DNA of 64,000 nt from Candidatus Saccharimonadota bacterium (GTDB taxonomy: Bacteria; Patescibacteriota; Saccharimonadia; Saccharimonadales; Saccharimonadaceae), in assembly GCA_017515285.1 (NCBI GenBank), contig JAFWGN010000002.1, positions 1-64,000 on the forward strand, given 5' to 3'. Every line of letters starts with the position of its first letter. Position 1 is the first letter of the stretch. This document shows positions 17,172 through 25,892 of this stretch, one piece after another. The notes under the pieces are model-generated. The model saw only the letters and a program-made list of their open reading frames with translations, did no database searches and was not told where the DNA came from. Position numbers and translations under genes: made by a program.

Positions 17172-18059
17172 CTAACTCCCTCCTAGCTCGTCAAGGTTGC
17201 CACCAATTTTGCGATAGAGACGGACGAGCAGAAAAGTGAAAATGATAATGATGATTGAGAGGGCGGCGCCGAGGGGCCAGTTGCGGGCGGTTAAGAATTG
17301 GTTTTTAATGAGGTTCCCGATAATCATGGCCTTGCCGCCACCGAGAATGTCGGCGATGAAAAAGTAGCCGATTGCGGGGGTGAAGACCATGAGTGCGCCG
17401 TTAAAGGCTCCTTGGCGAGTGAGCGGGAGGTAGATTTTTAGGAAACGCTGGAACTTGTTGGCGCCGAGGTCGGAGGCGGCGTCGAGGAGATTTTGGTCCA
17501 CTTTTCCGACCGCGGTGCAGACGGGGAGGAGCATGAACGGGAGGAGAGTGTAAACCATGCCAATCAGGACGCCGAGGTTGTTATACATTAAGTTTAGGGG
17601 GTCACTGATGACGCCGAGAGCGAGGAGGGCGGAGTTGACTAGGCCGTGTTTGCGAAGGAGGGTGATTAAACCGTAAGTGCGAATTAGGGAGTTCGTTAAA
17701 AACGGGACCATGACGAGTTTCATGATGAAATTGCGGCGACGCTCCGGGAGGTCGCGGAGGAAAATGGCGAAGGGGTAGGAGATAAGCAGACAAATCGCGG
17801 TTGCAATTAAGGCGATGAGGACGGACTTGCCGAAAATGCCGAGGTAGGTTGAGTCGAAAAAGGCGCCGTAGTTTTCGAGGTTGAACTCGAAAATGTAGCC
17901 ACCGTAGTTGTCGGACTTTAAGAAACTCAAGAAGAAGATGTAGAGAAGAGGGAGGGCGATAAGGGCGGTGGCGTAGATTACGACCGGGGCGGTAAAAAGA
18001 ATCTTGAAAACGTCGAATTTCCTTCCTTGAGGGTAGTTTGGGGCGGGGGATTGGTTCAT
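17172..18059 (-). CDS. potB: Polyamine ABC transporter permease B
   Basis: 295 residues with six or so membrane segments (for example VVIYATALIALPLLYIFFLS). The EAA-type loop LLDAASDLGANKFQRFLKIY is present. FLTNSLIRTYGLITLL is typical of PotB. It overlaps potA by ATGA. Confidence 0.9.
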   Translation of the reverse strand: MNQSPAPNYPQGRKFDVFKILFTAPVVIYATALIALPLLYIFFLSFLKSDNYGGYIFEFNLENYGAFFDSTYLGIFGKSVLIALIATAICLLISYPFAIFLRDLPERRRNFIMKLVMVPFLTNSLIRTYGLITLLRKHGLVNSALLALGVISDPLNLMYNNLGVLIGMVYTLLPFMLLPVCTAVGKVDQNLLDAASDLGANKFQRFLKIYLPLTRQGAFNGALMVFTPAIGYFFIADILGGGKAMIIGNLIKNQFLTARNWPLGAALSIIIIIFTFLLVRLYRKIGGNLDELGGS

Positions 18060-18823
18060 GGCTTATAGCGTCCGAGGCGAGTTTTCTTGAAGTTAATGAG
18101 GTCGATGTCGGAAATGAAACTTTTGACGAATTCGTTTTTAGGGTTTTCGTAGATTTCTTCGGGGGTGCCGAGTTGAACGAGGCGGCCGTTGTTCATGATG
18201 GCGAGGCGGTCGGACATGGTTAGAGCTTCGTCTTGGTCGTGCGTAACGTAGAGGAAGGTCATTTTTAGGGTTTCTTGGAGGCGCTTTAGTTCGACTTGCA
18301 TTTCCCTTTTTAGTTTTAGGTCGAGAGAGGCGAGGGATTCGTCGAGGAGGAGAAGTTTGTGGTTCATGACGATGCCGCGGGCGATGGCGACGCGCTGTTT
18401 TTGACCGCCGGAGAGTTGCGCCGGGAAACGGTCCTCGAAACCGGAGAGGTGGACAATGCGGAGGGCCTTTTTGACGCGGGATTTGATTTCGGTTTTATCG
18501 GCGCGGCGCATTTTGAGTCCGAAGGCGATGTTATCCCAGACGGAGAGGTGCGGGAAGAGGGCGAAATCTTGGAAAATTGTGTTGACAGCGCGGCGCGAGG
18601 CGGGGACGTCGGTAACGTCGAGTCCGTCGAGGAAAATCCGACCGTTCGAGACACTCTCGAGGCCGGCAATCATGCGGAGGGTAATCGTTTTCCCGCAACC
18701 GGAAGGGCCGAGCAAGGTCAAAAACTCGCCTTCGAAAATGTCGAGGTTGAGGTTTTTGATGATGGTTTTATCACCGAAAGATTTTTCGACGCCTTCGAGG
18801 CGGACTAGCACCCTTTTATCCAT
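18056..18823 (-). CDS. potA: Polyamine ABC transporter ATPase, short form
   Basis: 255 residues from the ATG at 18823; TATAAT is 7 nt upstream. A longer frame upstream runs through the divergent gene and is discarded. Walker A is GPSGCGKT, the Q-loop TIFQDFALFPHL, the signature LSGGQKQRVAIARG, Walker B LLLLDESLASLD, and the switch His is in VTHDQDEA. Typical PotA proteins have about 360-380 residues with a C-terminal TOBE domain. Here the chain ends soon after the nucleotide-binding domain, so TOBE-type regulation is missing. Confidence 0.92.
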   Translation of the reverse strand: MDKRVLVRLEGVEKSFGDKTIIKNLNLDIFEGEFLTLLGPSGCGKTITLRMIAGLESVSNGRIFLDGLDVTDVPASRRAVNTIFQDFALFPHLSVWDNIAFGLKMRRADKTEIKSRVKKALRIVHLSGFEDRFPAQLSGGQKQRVAIARGIVMNHKLLLLDESLASLDLKLKREMQVELKRLQETLKMTFLYVTHDQDEALTMSDRLAIMNNGRLVQLGTPEEIYENPKNEFVKSFISDIDLINFKKTRLGRYKP

Positions 18824-18830
18824 AACCATT

Positions 18831-18858
18831 ATTATATCACAATGCAAAGTGATATAAT
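18831..18858. promoter_or_regulatory. Divergent leaderless promoter with a perfect inverted repeat
   Basis: TTATATCAC (18832-18840) and GTGATATAA (18849-18857) form a 9-bp inverted repeat around 8 bp. Each arm supplies most of a TATAAT: complement of 18831-18836 for potA and 18853-18858 for the small gene at 18866. Both boxes end 7 nt before a start codon. Confidence 0.65.
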
Positions 18859-18865
18859 AGAGCCT

Positions 18866-19066
18866 ATGAGCAGACATTTTGACGTTAATCGACTTTCCGG
18901 TTTTGAGCCGGAGAGGTGTTGGGTCGGGGAGGCGCACAAGATTGTTTATAAGACGCGCGAAGAGGCGGAAGTGGCGGCGAGGGTCGCAGAACACGACCAT
19001 CCCGTCGCCGGTCTTTCCGTTTATAAATGCGAGTTCGGCGACCATTGGCATTTGAGCTCGAGATAA
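18866..19066 (+). CDS. Small hypothetical protein, 66 residues
   Basis: The ATG at 18866 lies 7 nt after TATAAT. The product has one CxxG-like CEFGDHWHLSS ending and a REEAEVAARVAEHDH helix. It is charged and soluble, with one short two-strand/helix layout in a YKTREEA...YKCEFGDHWHL order. I recall similar small proteins in phages and CPR genomes but know no function. It shares a promoter region with potABCD and is followed by a strong terminator. Confidence 0.7.
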   Translation: MSRHFDVNRLSGFEPERCWVGEAHKIVYKTREEAEVAARVAEHDHPVAGLSVYKCEFGDHWHLSSR

Positions 19067-19078
19067 AAACGTTTCTCG

Positions 19079-19106
19079 AAAAACTCCCCGGAGGCGGGGA
19101 GTTTTT
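19079..19106. terminator. Bidirectional intrinsic terminator
   Basis: AAAAACTCCCC and GGGGAGTTTTT form an 11-bp stem with A-run and T-run on either side. It ends the small gene and the convergent pilin gene. Confidence 0.85.
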
Positions 19107-19136
19107 AGTCCTCTCAAGAAAGATTAGAAAGGATTA

Positions 19137-19709
19137 TTATTTAGACTCGGAGCAGTAGGTACCGTTTTCGAGTTGGCCGTAGATGGCGAAGTTACGAGAG
19201 CCTTGCTTGTAGGCAGGCATGGACTGGTCGTTGCTGTCTTTTGCGGAGCAATCGGCGTTTTGATAAACCCAGACATAGCTTCCGTCAGTTGTGTTGGTTA
19301 CAGTAAGAGCAGTAACTTCGCTAGCGGCGCCAGTGAGTTTTTTGACGTTCAGGGCGTAATCGTTACCAGAAGGATCATCGGCGAAACCGGTGGCGCCGCC
19401 TTGATCGAGGGAGTTAATATACTTTAAAGTACTGCTACAGATTCCGCTGTCCGACGTGCTCGCGGAGCCGTTGGTGAGCGTAGATGTGCACGCGCTCGGG
19501 AAGCGACCGTTGTTGTTGGTCATGTAGTTGGTGATAGCTGTGCTTAACGCGGAGTAATCGTTGCGACGTTGCGTGTCGCGTTGGGCGCGTTGCATAGCCG
19601 GGAGGGCGATAAAGACCATAAGGAAGATAAGGCCGGCGATAGCGAGGACCAAGACGACTTCGATAATGGTAAAGCCCTTCTTATTTAAGTTTATACGCAT
19701 AGTTTTCAT
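19137..19709 (-). CDS. Type IV pilin-like protein (pseudopilin)
   Basis: 190 residues. The prepilin peptidase site is KKG/FTIIEVVLVLAIAGL, with Glu at position +5 and the hydrophobic N-terminal helix behind it. The C-terminal domain has two cysteines typical of a D-loop. AAAGGA lies 5 nt before the ATG. No other pilus genes are in the window. In Saccharibacteria type IV pili are used for twitching and host attachment, so this may be a major or minor pilin; which one cannot be told. Confidence 0.85.
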   Translation of the reverse strand: MKTMRINLNKKGFTIIEVVLVLAIAGLIFLMVFIALPAMQRAQRDTQRRNDYSALSTAITNYMTNNNGRFPSACTSTLTNGSASTSDSGICSSTLKYINSLDQGGATGFADDPSGNDYALNVKKLTGAASEVTALTVTNTTDGSYVWVYQNADCSAKDSNDQSMPAYKQGSRNFAIYGQLENGTYCSESK

Positions 19710-19738
19710 ATTATCCTTTCTGATTTATGCTTATTTTT

Positions 19739-19766
19739 ATTATATATTACTGAAAAAAAAAAGCAA
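19739..19766 (-). promoter_or_regulatory. Promoter of the pilin gene
   Basis: TTGCTT (complement of 19761-19766) and TATAAT (complement of 19739-19744) with a 16-bp spacer. Confidence 0.6.
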
Positions 19767-19799
19767 GAGAAATACGGTAAAAAAATGAGTTGATTTAGC

Positions 19800-19832
19800 A
19801 AAAAATCAGCCCGGAAAGCCCGAGCTGATTTT
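19800..19832 (-). terminator. Intrinsic terminator of tuf
   Basis: A 9-bp stem AAAATCAGC/GCTGATTTT with a GC-rich loop that can extend the stem, followed by a T-run on the minus strand. Confidence 0.85.
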
Positions 19833-19850
19833 AGTACTAACCGATGGTTA

Positions 19851-21035
19851 CTACTTGATGACCTTGGTGATAACACCAGAACCGACGGTCTTGCCACCTT
19901 CGCGGATAGCGAAGCGGTCGTTATTGTTCATAGCGACAGGAGCCAAGAGCTTTACATTGAAGGTAACTTGGTCGCCAGGCATGACGATTTCCTTGTCGGC
20001 CGGGAGTTCGACTTCGCCGGTGACATCGGTCGTGCGGAAGTAGAACTGGGGCTTGTAGCCCTTAGCAAACGGAGTGTGGCGGCCGCCTTCCTCTTTCTTG
20101 AGGATGTAAACTTGGGCCTCAAACTCGGTGTGCGGGGTGATGGTGCCGGGTTTAGCGATGACTTGACCGCGCTCGATTTGTTCGCGTTCAATACCGCGGA
20201 GAAGGAGACCAGCGTTATCGCCAGCTTGACCTTGGTCGAGAGTCTTGTGGAAGGCCTCGATACCGGTAACGACGGATTTTTGGGTTTCGCGGAGACCGAC
20301 GATTTCAACTTCGTCGTTAAGTTTCACGACACCTTGCTCGATACGGCCGGTAGCAACAGTACCACGACCCTTGATGGAGAAGACGTCTTCAATAGGCATG
20401 AGGAACGGCTTATCAAGATCGTGTTCAGGAATGTCGAAGTATTCGTCCATGGCGTGAACGAGATCCATGATGGCTTGTTCGTTCTCTGGGTCACCTTCGA
20501 GGGCCTTAGTAGCGGAGCCCTTGATGATTGGGGCGTTGTCACCATCGAAGCCATACTTGTTAAGGAGTTCGCGGACATCCATCTCGACGAGTTCGACGAG
20601 TTCTGGATCGGCGAGGTCCATCTTGTTTAGGAAGACGATGATTTTCGGGACATTAACTTGGTGAGCCAAGAGAACATGTTCGCGGGTCTGCGGAAGCGGA
20701 CCGTCGTTAGCGGCGACGACGAGGATAGCGCCATCAACTTGGGCGGCACCGGTAATCATGTTCTTAATGTAGTCGGCGTGGCCAGGCATATCGACGTGCG
20801 CGTAGTGACGCTTTTCAGATTCGTACTCTTGGTGAGAGGTGGCGATGGTGATACCGCGGGCCTTCTCTTCAGGAGCGTTGTCGATTTGGTCGTAAGCGAC
20901 AGGTTTGTTAACTTCAGACGGGAGCTTCTTAGCCAAGACGCTCGTAATGGCCGCAGTCAAAGTGGTTTTACCGTGGTCGACGTGACCCATGGTACCGACG
21001 TTGATGTGCGGTTTGGAACGGTCAAAATTTGCCAT
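19851..21035 (-). CDS. tuf: Translation elongation factor Tu
   Basis: 394 residues, the family length. G motifs are [24 protein letters not shown] and GSA. It delivers aminoacyl-tRNA to the ribosome. It is monocistronic with its own promoter, a ribosome site AAAAAGGAG before the ATG, and a terminator. In many bacteria tuf follows rpsG-fusA; here it stands alone. Confidence 0.98.
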   Translation of the reverse strand: MANFDRSKPHINVGTMGHVDHGKTTLTAAITSVLAKKLPSEVNKPVAYDQIDNAPEEKARGITIATSHQEYESEKRHYAHVDMPGHADYIKNMITGAAQVDGAILVVAANDGPLPQTREHVLLAHQVNVPKIIVFLNKMDLADPELVELVEMDVRELLNKYGFDGDNAPIIKGSATKALEGDPENEQAIMDLVHAMDEYFDIPEHDLDKPFLMPIEDVFSIKGRGTVATGRIEQGVVKLNDEVEIVGLRETQKSVVTGIEAFHKTLDQGQAGDNAGLLLRGIEREQIERGQVIAKPGTITPHTEFEAQVYILKKEEGGRHTPFAKGYKPQFYFRTTDVTGEVELPADKEIVMPGDQVTFNVKLLAPVAMNNNDRFAIREGGKTVGSGVITKVIK

Positions 21036-21108
21036 TCTTTAATTTCTCCTTTTTATTATATCCTCGGAAGCACTAATAAAAACCAGCTTCACGAGACTCT
21101 ACCTATAT

Positions 21109-21137
21109 ATAATATATGATTTTGGCAAGATTGTAAA
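21109..21137 (-). promoter_or_regulatory. Promoter of tuf
   Basis: TTTACA (complement of 21132-21137) and TATTAT (complement of 21109-21114) with a 17-bp spacer. The leader before the tuf ATG is about 70 nt. Confidence 0.55.
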
Positions 21138-21207
21138 GCATGAAAAAGCGTTAAGCGTAATTAAAGTGATGACTCTCAATGACTTCGAGCTCCCTTTTGG
21201 GAATTTA

Positions 21208-21216
21208 TGGTATAAT
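21208..21216 (+). promoter_or_regulatory. Extended -10 promoter of the small gene at 21284
   Basis: TGGTATAAT with no clear -35 box, of the same type as at 6203, 23302 and 39508. Confidence 0.5.
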
Positions 21217-21283
21217 AATCTATGCGAGTAGGATGTTTATTGCTTACTGTACCTTTAACTACCAAAAAGGAGGAGCGAACGAG

Positions 21284-21472
21284 ATGATTGTTTTGAAGGA
21301 TATTGTTCGTGAGCCAATTGCATCGCCAAGACCCGTCAAACTCGATTTTCGTATCAAGTTCGAGTCTAGGAAAGAAATTCCGTATCGCGATTTGGAATAT
21401 GAAAAATCGTTTCGAATTGCTTGCGATGCCAGCTATCGTCCGCTTGAGCATGTCAAGAGAATGGGGTGGTAA
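21284..21472 (+). CDS. Small basic hypothetical protein, 62 residues
   Basis: The ATG at 21284 is preceded by AAAGGAGGAGCG, an excellent ribosome site. Promoter, frame and terminator (21486-21513) form a complete single-gene unit. The product is soluble and charged (LKDIVREPIASPRPVKLDF, FESRKEIPYRDLEYEKSF) with no known motif. A longer frame from 21179 lacks start signals. Function unknown. Confidence 0.7.
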   Translation: MIVLKDIVREPIASPRPVKLDFRIKFESRKEIPYRDLEYEKSFRIACDASYRPLEHVKRMGW

Positions 21473-21485
21473 ATAGAAATTTTTG

Positions 21486-21513
21486 CGGAGTGGTTCGCCC
21501 ACTCCGTTTTTTT
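21486..21513 (+). terminator. Intrinsic terminator of the small gene at 21284
   Basis: CGGAGTGG/CCACTCCG stem, 5-nt loop, then seven T. Confidence 0.9.
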
Positions 21514-21634
21514 ATACTGTTCCGTTTTATGCGCGCGTCAGCGTTATTATACTCGAGCGGAGCGCGCGACTCCGGAGTTGGGGGCTTCGGTTATAAGTGG
21601 TTCGATGAATGATTTTTTGAATAGTTAGATTAAA

Positions 21635-21718
21635 TGGTGCCCGCGAAGAGACTCGAACTCTTAAGCCAGAGGCACTAGCTCCTAAGGCTAGCGTGTCTAC
21701 CAATTCCACCACACGGGC
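21635..21718 (-). tRNA. tRNA-Leu (anticodon TAG)
   Basis: The acceptor GCCCGTG pairs with CGCGGGC, discriminator A, and CCA is encoded. The anticodon arm is CTAGC-CTTAGGA-GCTAG, giving anticodon TAG. A long class II variable arm is present, as expected for tRNA-Leu. Confidence 0.93.
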
Positions 21719-21743
21719 ATAAATCTATTATATATTATATGTT

Positions 21744-22826
21744 TTATTTTGTCGAGTTAGCGGAATGGCCTTCGTTGAGGGCGCGCCTTCGCTTTTCGAT
21801 ACCGAGGTTGAGGTAAAGGAGGGCGCCGAGGATGATGAAGGAATAGTAACTGAAGAAGCGCCAAGTGAGCATTGCCCAGAAGGCGTCGCCGTTACCGAGA
21901 GTTGCGAAGACGAGATAGAACGAGCCTTCGGCGACACCAGCGTTGCCGGGGGTTGGGACAAAAGAGATGGCGGTTTGAATCGTGATTGCGGTCATGATGG
22001 CGGGGAGATAGCCGATCGAGCCACCAAAAGCGGTAACGACAAGGAACGGAATTGAGTAAAGCAGGATTTGGCCCGCGAAACTTAGCCCCATAACTTTCAA
22101 AGCGAGTTTTTTATTTTTGATGACGCGGCGAATCGAGGAAGCATAACCCTCGACCCTGGCGAGAGCCATTGCTTCGGTTTTTTCGAAGTCGCGGACGATA
22201 TGGAGTTTGTGTAAAAAGCGAATTGCACCGGAAGTGAGTTTGGTTGCGGCCTTGGGCTTGAGCGCAAAAAAGATAACCGAGACCGGGGAGAAGGAATAGA
22301 GAATAATCCCAAAGTAGCTCGCGGCGTAGGCAACGTCGGAGATGACGATGTTGGCGCCGAAGAGGATGACGAGGAGACTCATTGTAACGAAGGCGGCTTG
22401 CATTGAGATGAAACCGATGACAGGGATTATGTCGGCGTGTTCTTTTTCGATACCGCCATTTTTTCGCATATGGTAAATTTGGAAAGGTTGGCCGCCGATG
22501 GCGGAAGGGGTAACGTTATCGTAGTAGCGGCCGATTAGGACGGTTTCGAGGGCGAGGCGCCAATCTTTTTTCTTGGAAAAATGTTGGATGACGATGTAGT
22601 ATTTATAGACTTCGCAAAAAAGGTGAGCCAGGAAGGCGATTAAAGCCGGGGCGAGCAACCAGATTTGGAGGCTAAACTCGCCGACGGATTCCTTGTCGCG
22701 AGTGAGTTCTTTCGAGGCGGTCCAATAGATGATTAAAATGTTGAATAAGATGAAAAGGATGACCGCGACTTGCTTTAGGCGTCTTTTTTTCAGAGCACTT
22801 TTTGAATCTTCTTTGGTTGAAGCCAT
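21744..22826 (-). CDS. Flippase-like / lysylphosphatidylglycerol-synthase TM-region family protein
   Basis: 360 residues with seven to eight membrane segments. Signatures of the family (UPF0104 / LPG_synthase_TM) are NVTPSAIGGQPFQIYHM and FVPTPGNAGVAEGSFY. It lacks the catalytic domain of MprF, so it is more likely a lipid or glycolipid translocation protein than an aminoacyl-lipid synthase. TATAAT lies 6 nt before the ATG, which predicts a leaderless mRNA. Confidence 0.85.
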   Translation of the reverse strand: MASTKEDSKSALKKRRLKQVAVILFILFNILIIYWTASKELTRDKESVGEFSLQIWLLAPALIAFLAHLFCEVYKYYIVIQHFSKKKDWRLALETVLIGRYYDNVTPSAIGGQPFQIYHMRKNGGIEKEHADIIPVIGFISMQAAFVTMSLLVILFGANIVISDVAYAASYFGIILYSFSPVSVIFFALKPKAATKLTSGAIRFLHKLHIVRDFEKTEAMALARVEGYASSIRRVIKNKKLALKVMGLSFAGQILLYSIPFLVVTAFGGSIGYLPAIMTAITIQTAISFVPTPGNAGVAEGSFYLVFATLGNGDAFWAMLTWRFFSYYSFIILGALLYLNLGIEKRRRALNEGHSANSTK

Positions 22827-22843
22827 AAGAAGATTATAGCAAA

Positions 22844-23248
22844 TTATTTGCGTTTAGAAAACACAAAAGTCGTAGCGGAGCCGGCGAGAAGAGCGAGGCC
22901 CAAGACGGAGCCAGCGCCGGTTTGGGGAAGGTCGGTTTCGACGGTTTCGGTTTTCGGAGCGACGGCTACGGTTTCGGAATTCGAGACGGGTTCGAGTTTG
23001 GTTTCTTCGGCTTTTTCTTCGGTCTTGTCCTCGGATTTGTCCGAGTTGTCGGAAATGCGGGCGGGAGCGGGAGCTTCGTCCTCGTGGATAAGGGTGGTTT
23101 CTTGGGCGGTTTCGGTTTTCTGCTTGTTCTTTGAAACGATGGCGCTAATCAAAACACCAATCAAGACGATGATAATGATTCCCATGATAAGGGAGACGAT
23201 GATGATTTTTTTCTTTTGTTTCTCTTGGTCTTCGGCTTGGCCGTACAT
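22844..23248 (-). CDS. Small LPXTG surface protein
   Basis: 134 residues. A membrane segment at about 15-37 (IIIVSLIMGIIIIVLIGVLI) is followed by a Glu/Thr/Pro-rich linker. The C-terminus is a sortase signal: LPQTG, a hydrophobic stretch and FSKRK. Two membrane segments with the sortase site between them suggest a tethered stalk. No sortase gene lies in the window. AGGAG precedes the ATG, and an extended -10 lies at 23302-23312. Confidence 0.8.
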   Translation of the reverse strand: MYGQAEDQEKQKKKIIIVSLIMGIIIIVLIGVLISAIVSKNKQKTETAQETTLIHEDEAPAPARISDNSDKSEDKTEEKAEETKLEPVSNSETVAVAPKTETVETDLPQTGAGSVLGLALLAGSATTFVFSKRK

Positions 23249-23301
23249 AATAAACTCCTGTGTTGTTAACAGCCCACCAAAATAATGATTACTTATCTAC
23301 A

Positions 23302-23312
23302 ATTATACCACA
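23302..23312 (-). promoter_or_regulatory. Extended -10 promoter of the LPXTG gene
   Basis: TGTGGTATAAT on the minus strand about 54 nt before the ATG. This transcript has a leader and a ribosome site. Confidence 0.55.
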
Positions 23313-23321
23313 TATTTCATT

Positions 23322-23828
23322 TTATGGCAAGATTGTTATACGACAACCGGCGAAGGTGGCGGTTTTGCCGCCGAGTTCAATTTCTTTTGGTGAGGAGACG
23401 ACGAAAATGCCGCCGGGTTTTAAGAATTTTCGCATTTTCAAAACTGTTTTTTCGTTGAAGTGGACGTAGGGCGGGTCGACGAAGATGACGTCGTATTCGG
23501 GTTTTAGGCCGATGCGCTTGACGTCGTTGACATAGACTTCGTAAACTTCTTCGACGCCGGCGTTTTTTAAGTTGTCTTTCAAAACGCGGGCGACTTGGGG
23601 GTCGACTTCAACGAAAGTGGCGCGTTCGGCGCCGCGAGAAAGAGATTCTAGTCCCAACGCTCCCGTCCCGGCGTAAAGGTCGAGGACGGTTTTGCCGGTT
23701 AGGTCACCGAGCATATTAAAGAGACCGGTGCGGGCGCGCTCGGACATAGGGTGGGTGGCGCGGTTGCGCGGGCTTTTTAGCTCGGCGTTTTTGTATTTTC
23801 CGGAAGTAACTCTAACGCGGTATTTCAT
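23322..23828 (-). CDS. rsmD: 16S rRNA (guanine966-N2)-methyltransferase RsmD
   Basis: 168 residues, slightly short of the usual about 185. Motifs: SGKYKNAELKSP near the N-terminus, VLDLYAGTGALGLESLSRG (SAM site), and the catalytic DVIFVDPPY. It methylates G966 of 16S rRNA using SAM. TATAAT lies 7 nt before the ATG. Confidence 0.93.
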   Translation of the reverse strand: MKYRVRVTSGKYKNAELKSPRNRATHPMSERARTGLFNMLGDLTGKTVLDLYAGTGALGLESLSRGAERATFVEVDPQVARVLKDNLKNAGVEEVYEVYVNDVKRIGLKPEYDVIFVDPPYVHFNEKTVLKMRKFLKPGGIFVVSSPKEIELGGKTATFAGCRITILP

Positions 23829-23843
23829 GTTCTCTATTATACA

Positions 23844-25892
23844 CTAATTTAGGGTGGTTAGTTGTTGATATTGTTTGATTCCCTGTTTTAGTTCGGGAAA
23901 AAGGTCGAACGTTTCCGGGTTCTTGGCGAATTTTATGGCGCAGTTTTTGGCGGCGGTGGAAGCGGCGGCGATGAGTTTCGTGTCCATTAGAGTCGCGAAT
24001 TGGAGGTTGAGAGCACCGTGTTGAAGAGAGCCATAGATTTCGCCGGGGCCACGGAGTTTTAGGTCCGCCTCGGCGAGATAGAAGCCGTCGGTGGATTTTT
24101 CGAGTTCTTTTAAGCGGCGTGAGGGTTCGTCGGCGTTAGCGACGAGAAAACATTCGGCTTTCGACTTCCCACGGCCGACGCGACCGCGGAGCTGGTGAAG
24201 TTGGGCGAGGCCGTAGCCTTCGGCGTTCATGATGACCATTAAATTTGCGTTCGGAACATTGACACCGACTTCGACGACGGTGGTTGAGACGAGAATCTTA
24301 GTCTTATTATTTGCAAAATCGGTCATGATGGCGTCTTTTTCGTCGGGTTTCATTTTGCCGTGGAGGCAGGCGATTTTGACGTTTGGGAAAACTTTTTTGA
24401 GTTTTTCGGCCTGTTTTTTGACTGAAACGGCTTCGGAGACACCTTTTTCGTCGATTTTTTTACAGATGAAATAGACTTGTTCGTTTCTTCCTAGATATTC
24501 GCGGATTTTGGGATAGAGTTCGTCCTTAAAGTTAAGCTCCTTGATGATTGTAGTTTTGACGGGTTGACGACCGCGCGGCATTTCGTTCAAAATCGAGACG
24601 TCGAGGTCGCCGAAAACGGCGAGTTGGAGCGAGCGCGGAATCGGGGTTGCGGTCATCATGAGAAGATGCGGAGCGAGGCCGGTGGTCTTGACGGTTTTTT
24701 CGAGGAGTTTTTGGCGTTGCGAAACACCGAAACGGTGCTGCTCGTCGATGATGACGAAGGCGAGGTCGCGAAACTCCGTGTCGTCGGTTAGAAGGGCGTG
24801 CGTACCGATGACTAAATCGACTTCGCCGTTTTTAATCCGGGTTTTGAGGTCGGTTTTCTGCTTGGTTGAACCGATAAGGAGTTCGGTTTTGATGCCGAAT
24901 GGTTGAAGGAGCTCTCGCAGGGATTCGGCGTGTTGGGTAGCGAGAATGGCGGTCGGAGCGAGGAGGGCGACTTGTTTTTTGGCGCGGATTGCCGAGAAGG
25001 CGGAAATTGCCGCGACGACGGTTTTTCCGGAGCCAACATCACCTTGGAGGAGACGGTTCATTGGAGTTGGTTTTTCTAAATCTTTCAGGATTTGGAAGGC
25101 GGCGAGGCGTTGGGCGTTGGTTAATGGGAAGGGGAGATTTTTGACCAGGTTTTTTATGTCGTCGGCAACGAACGGGATTTTGGCGGAGCGCAGTTTTTGG
25201 TTTTCTTGCTTGTTGAGTTGGCTCGCTAAAATCAGTTCAAATAACTCCTCGAAGGCGAGGTAGTTCCGGGCTTCCTTGATTTCGGCGCTGTTTTCGGCAA
25301 AATGGGCCTTGAAGAGGGCGTCGGCGCGGGCGCCGGGTTTCGAGAAGGCGGTCCCTGTTTCGGGGAGAAGGTCGGGAATGAAGGCGAATTCGGGGCGGAG
25401 GTTTTCGATGAGTTTATGGAAGCCTTCGCTCTTAAAACCGCTACGGACGGAGTAAACTGGGCGGAAAGTGGCGCGAGATTTTTCGACGTCGGAAGCAAGT
25501 TCCGCCTTTGGGGAAGTGAGTTGGTAGCGACCGCGGTTGAAATCGTAGTTGCCGGTAAAATAGTATTCTTTTTTTTCGTCGAAACTGGTCGCGCGGTAGG
25601 GTTGGTTAAACCAGACAACCCGAATTGCGTCGGTATTGTCGCGGATTACGCCTTCGGTGACGGTGAAGTTACGACGGCGAGTGCGGGTCGTGTGCAAGTC
25701 GGAGATTTTACCTTTGATGACGACCTTGCCGGGCTTGATGTTTGAGAGTTTGGTAATTTCTTCGAAATTGTCGTAGGTTCGCGGGAGATAATATAATAAG
25801 TCCTTGACCGTCTTCAGACCGGCTTTTTCGAGGGCGGCCTCGGTTTTGGGGCCGACGCCCCTAACTTCGCTAATCGGCGCTTCGAGTTTCAT
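23844..25892 (-). CDS. recG: ATP-dependent DNA helicase RecG
   Basis: 682 residues, the family length. An N-terminal wedge/OB domain (about 1-240) precedes the helicase core: Walker A QGDVGSGKT, Walker B IIDEQHRFG, motif III MTATPIP, and the RecG-typical QLRGRVGRG. It reverses stalled replication forks. The start lies inside the end of trmD (23-bp overlap), so the two are coupled. Confidence 0.96.
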   Translation of the reverse strand: MKLEAPISEVRGVGPKTEAALEKAGLKTVKDLLYYLPRTYDNFEEITKLSNIKPGKVVIKGKISDLHTTRTRRRNFTVTEGVIRDNTDAIRVVWFNQPYRATSFDEKKEYYFTGNYDFNRGRYQLTSPKAELASDVEKSRATFRPVYSVRSGFKSEGFHKLIENLRPEFAFIPDLLPETGTAFSKPGARADALFKAHFAENSAEIKEARNYLAFEELFELILASQLNKQENQKLRSAKIPFVADDIKNLVKNLPFPLTNAQRLAAFQILKDLEKPTPMNRLLQGDVGSGKTVVAAISAFSAIRAKKQVALLAPTAILATQHAESLRELLQPFGIKTELLIGSTKQKTDLKTRIKNGEVDLVIGTHALLTDDTEFRDLAFVIIDEQHRFGVSQRQKLLEKTVKTTGLAPHLLMMTATPIPRSLQLAVFGDLDVSILNEMPRGRQPVKTTIIKELNFKDELYPKIREYLGRNEQVYFICKKIDEKGVSEAVSVKKQAEKLKKVFPNVKIACLHGKMKPDEKDAIMTDFANNKTKILVSTTVVEVGVNVPNANLMVIMNAEGYGLAQLHQLRGRVGRGKSKAECFLVANADEPSRRLKELEKSTDGFYLAEADLKLRGPGEIYGSLQHGALNLQFATLMDTKLIAAASTAAKNCAIKFAKNPETFDLFPELKQGIKQYQQLTTLN

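Noticed and set aside
18824-19117. Longer start for potA through the divergent small gene.
   Set aside because: It is antisense to the 66-residue gene and its promoter; the ATG at 18823 fits the family start.
21527-21712. A 61-codon frame across the tRNA-Leu gene.
   Set aside because: It is a shadow of the tRNA; no ribosome site and no family resemblance.
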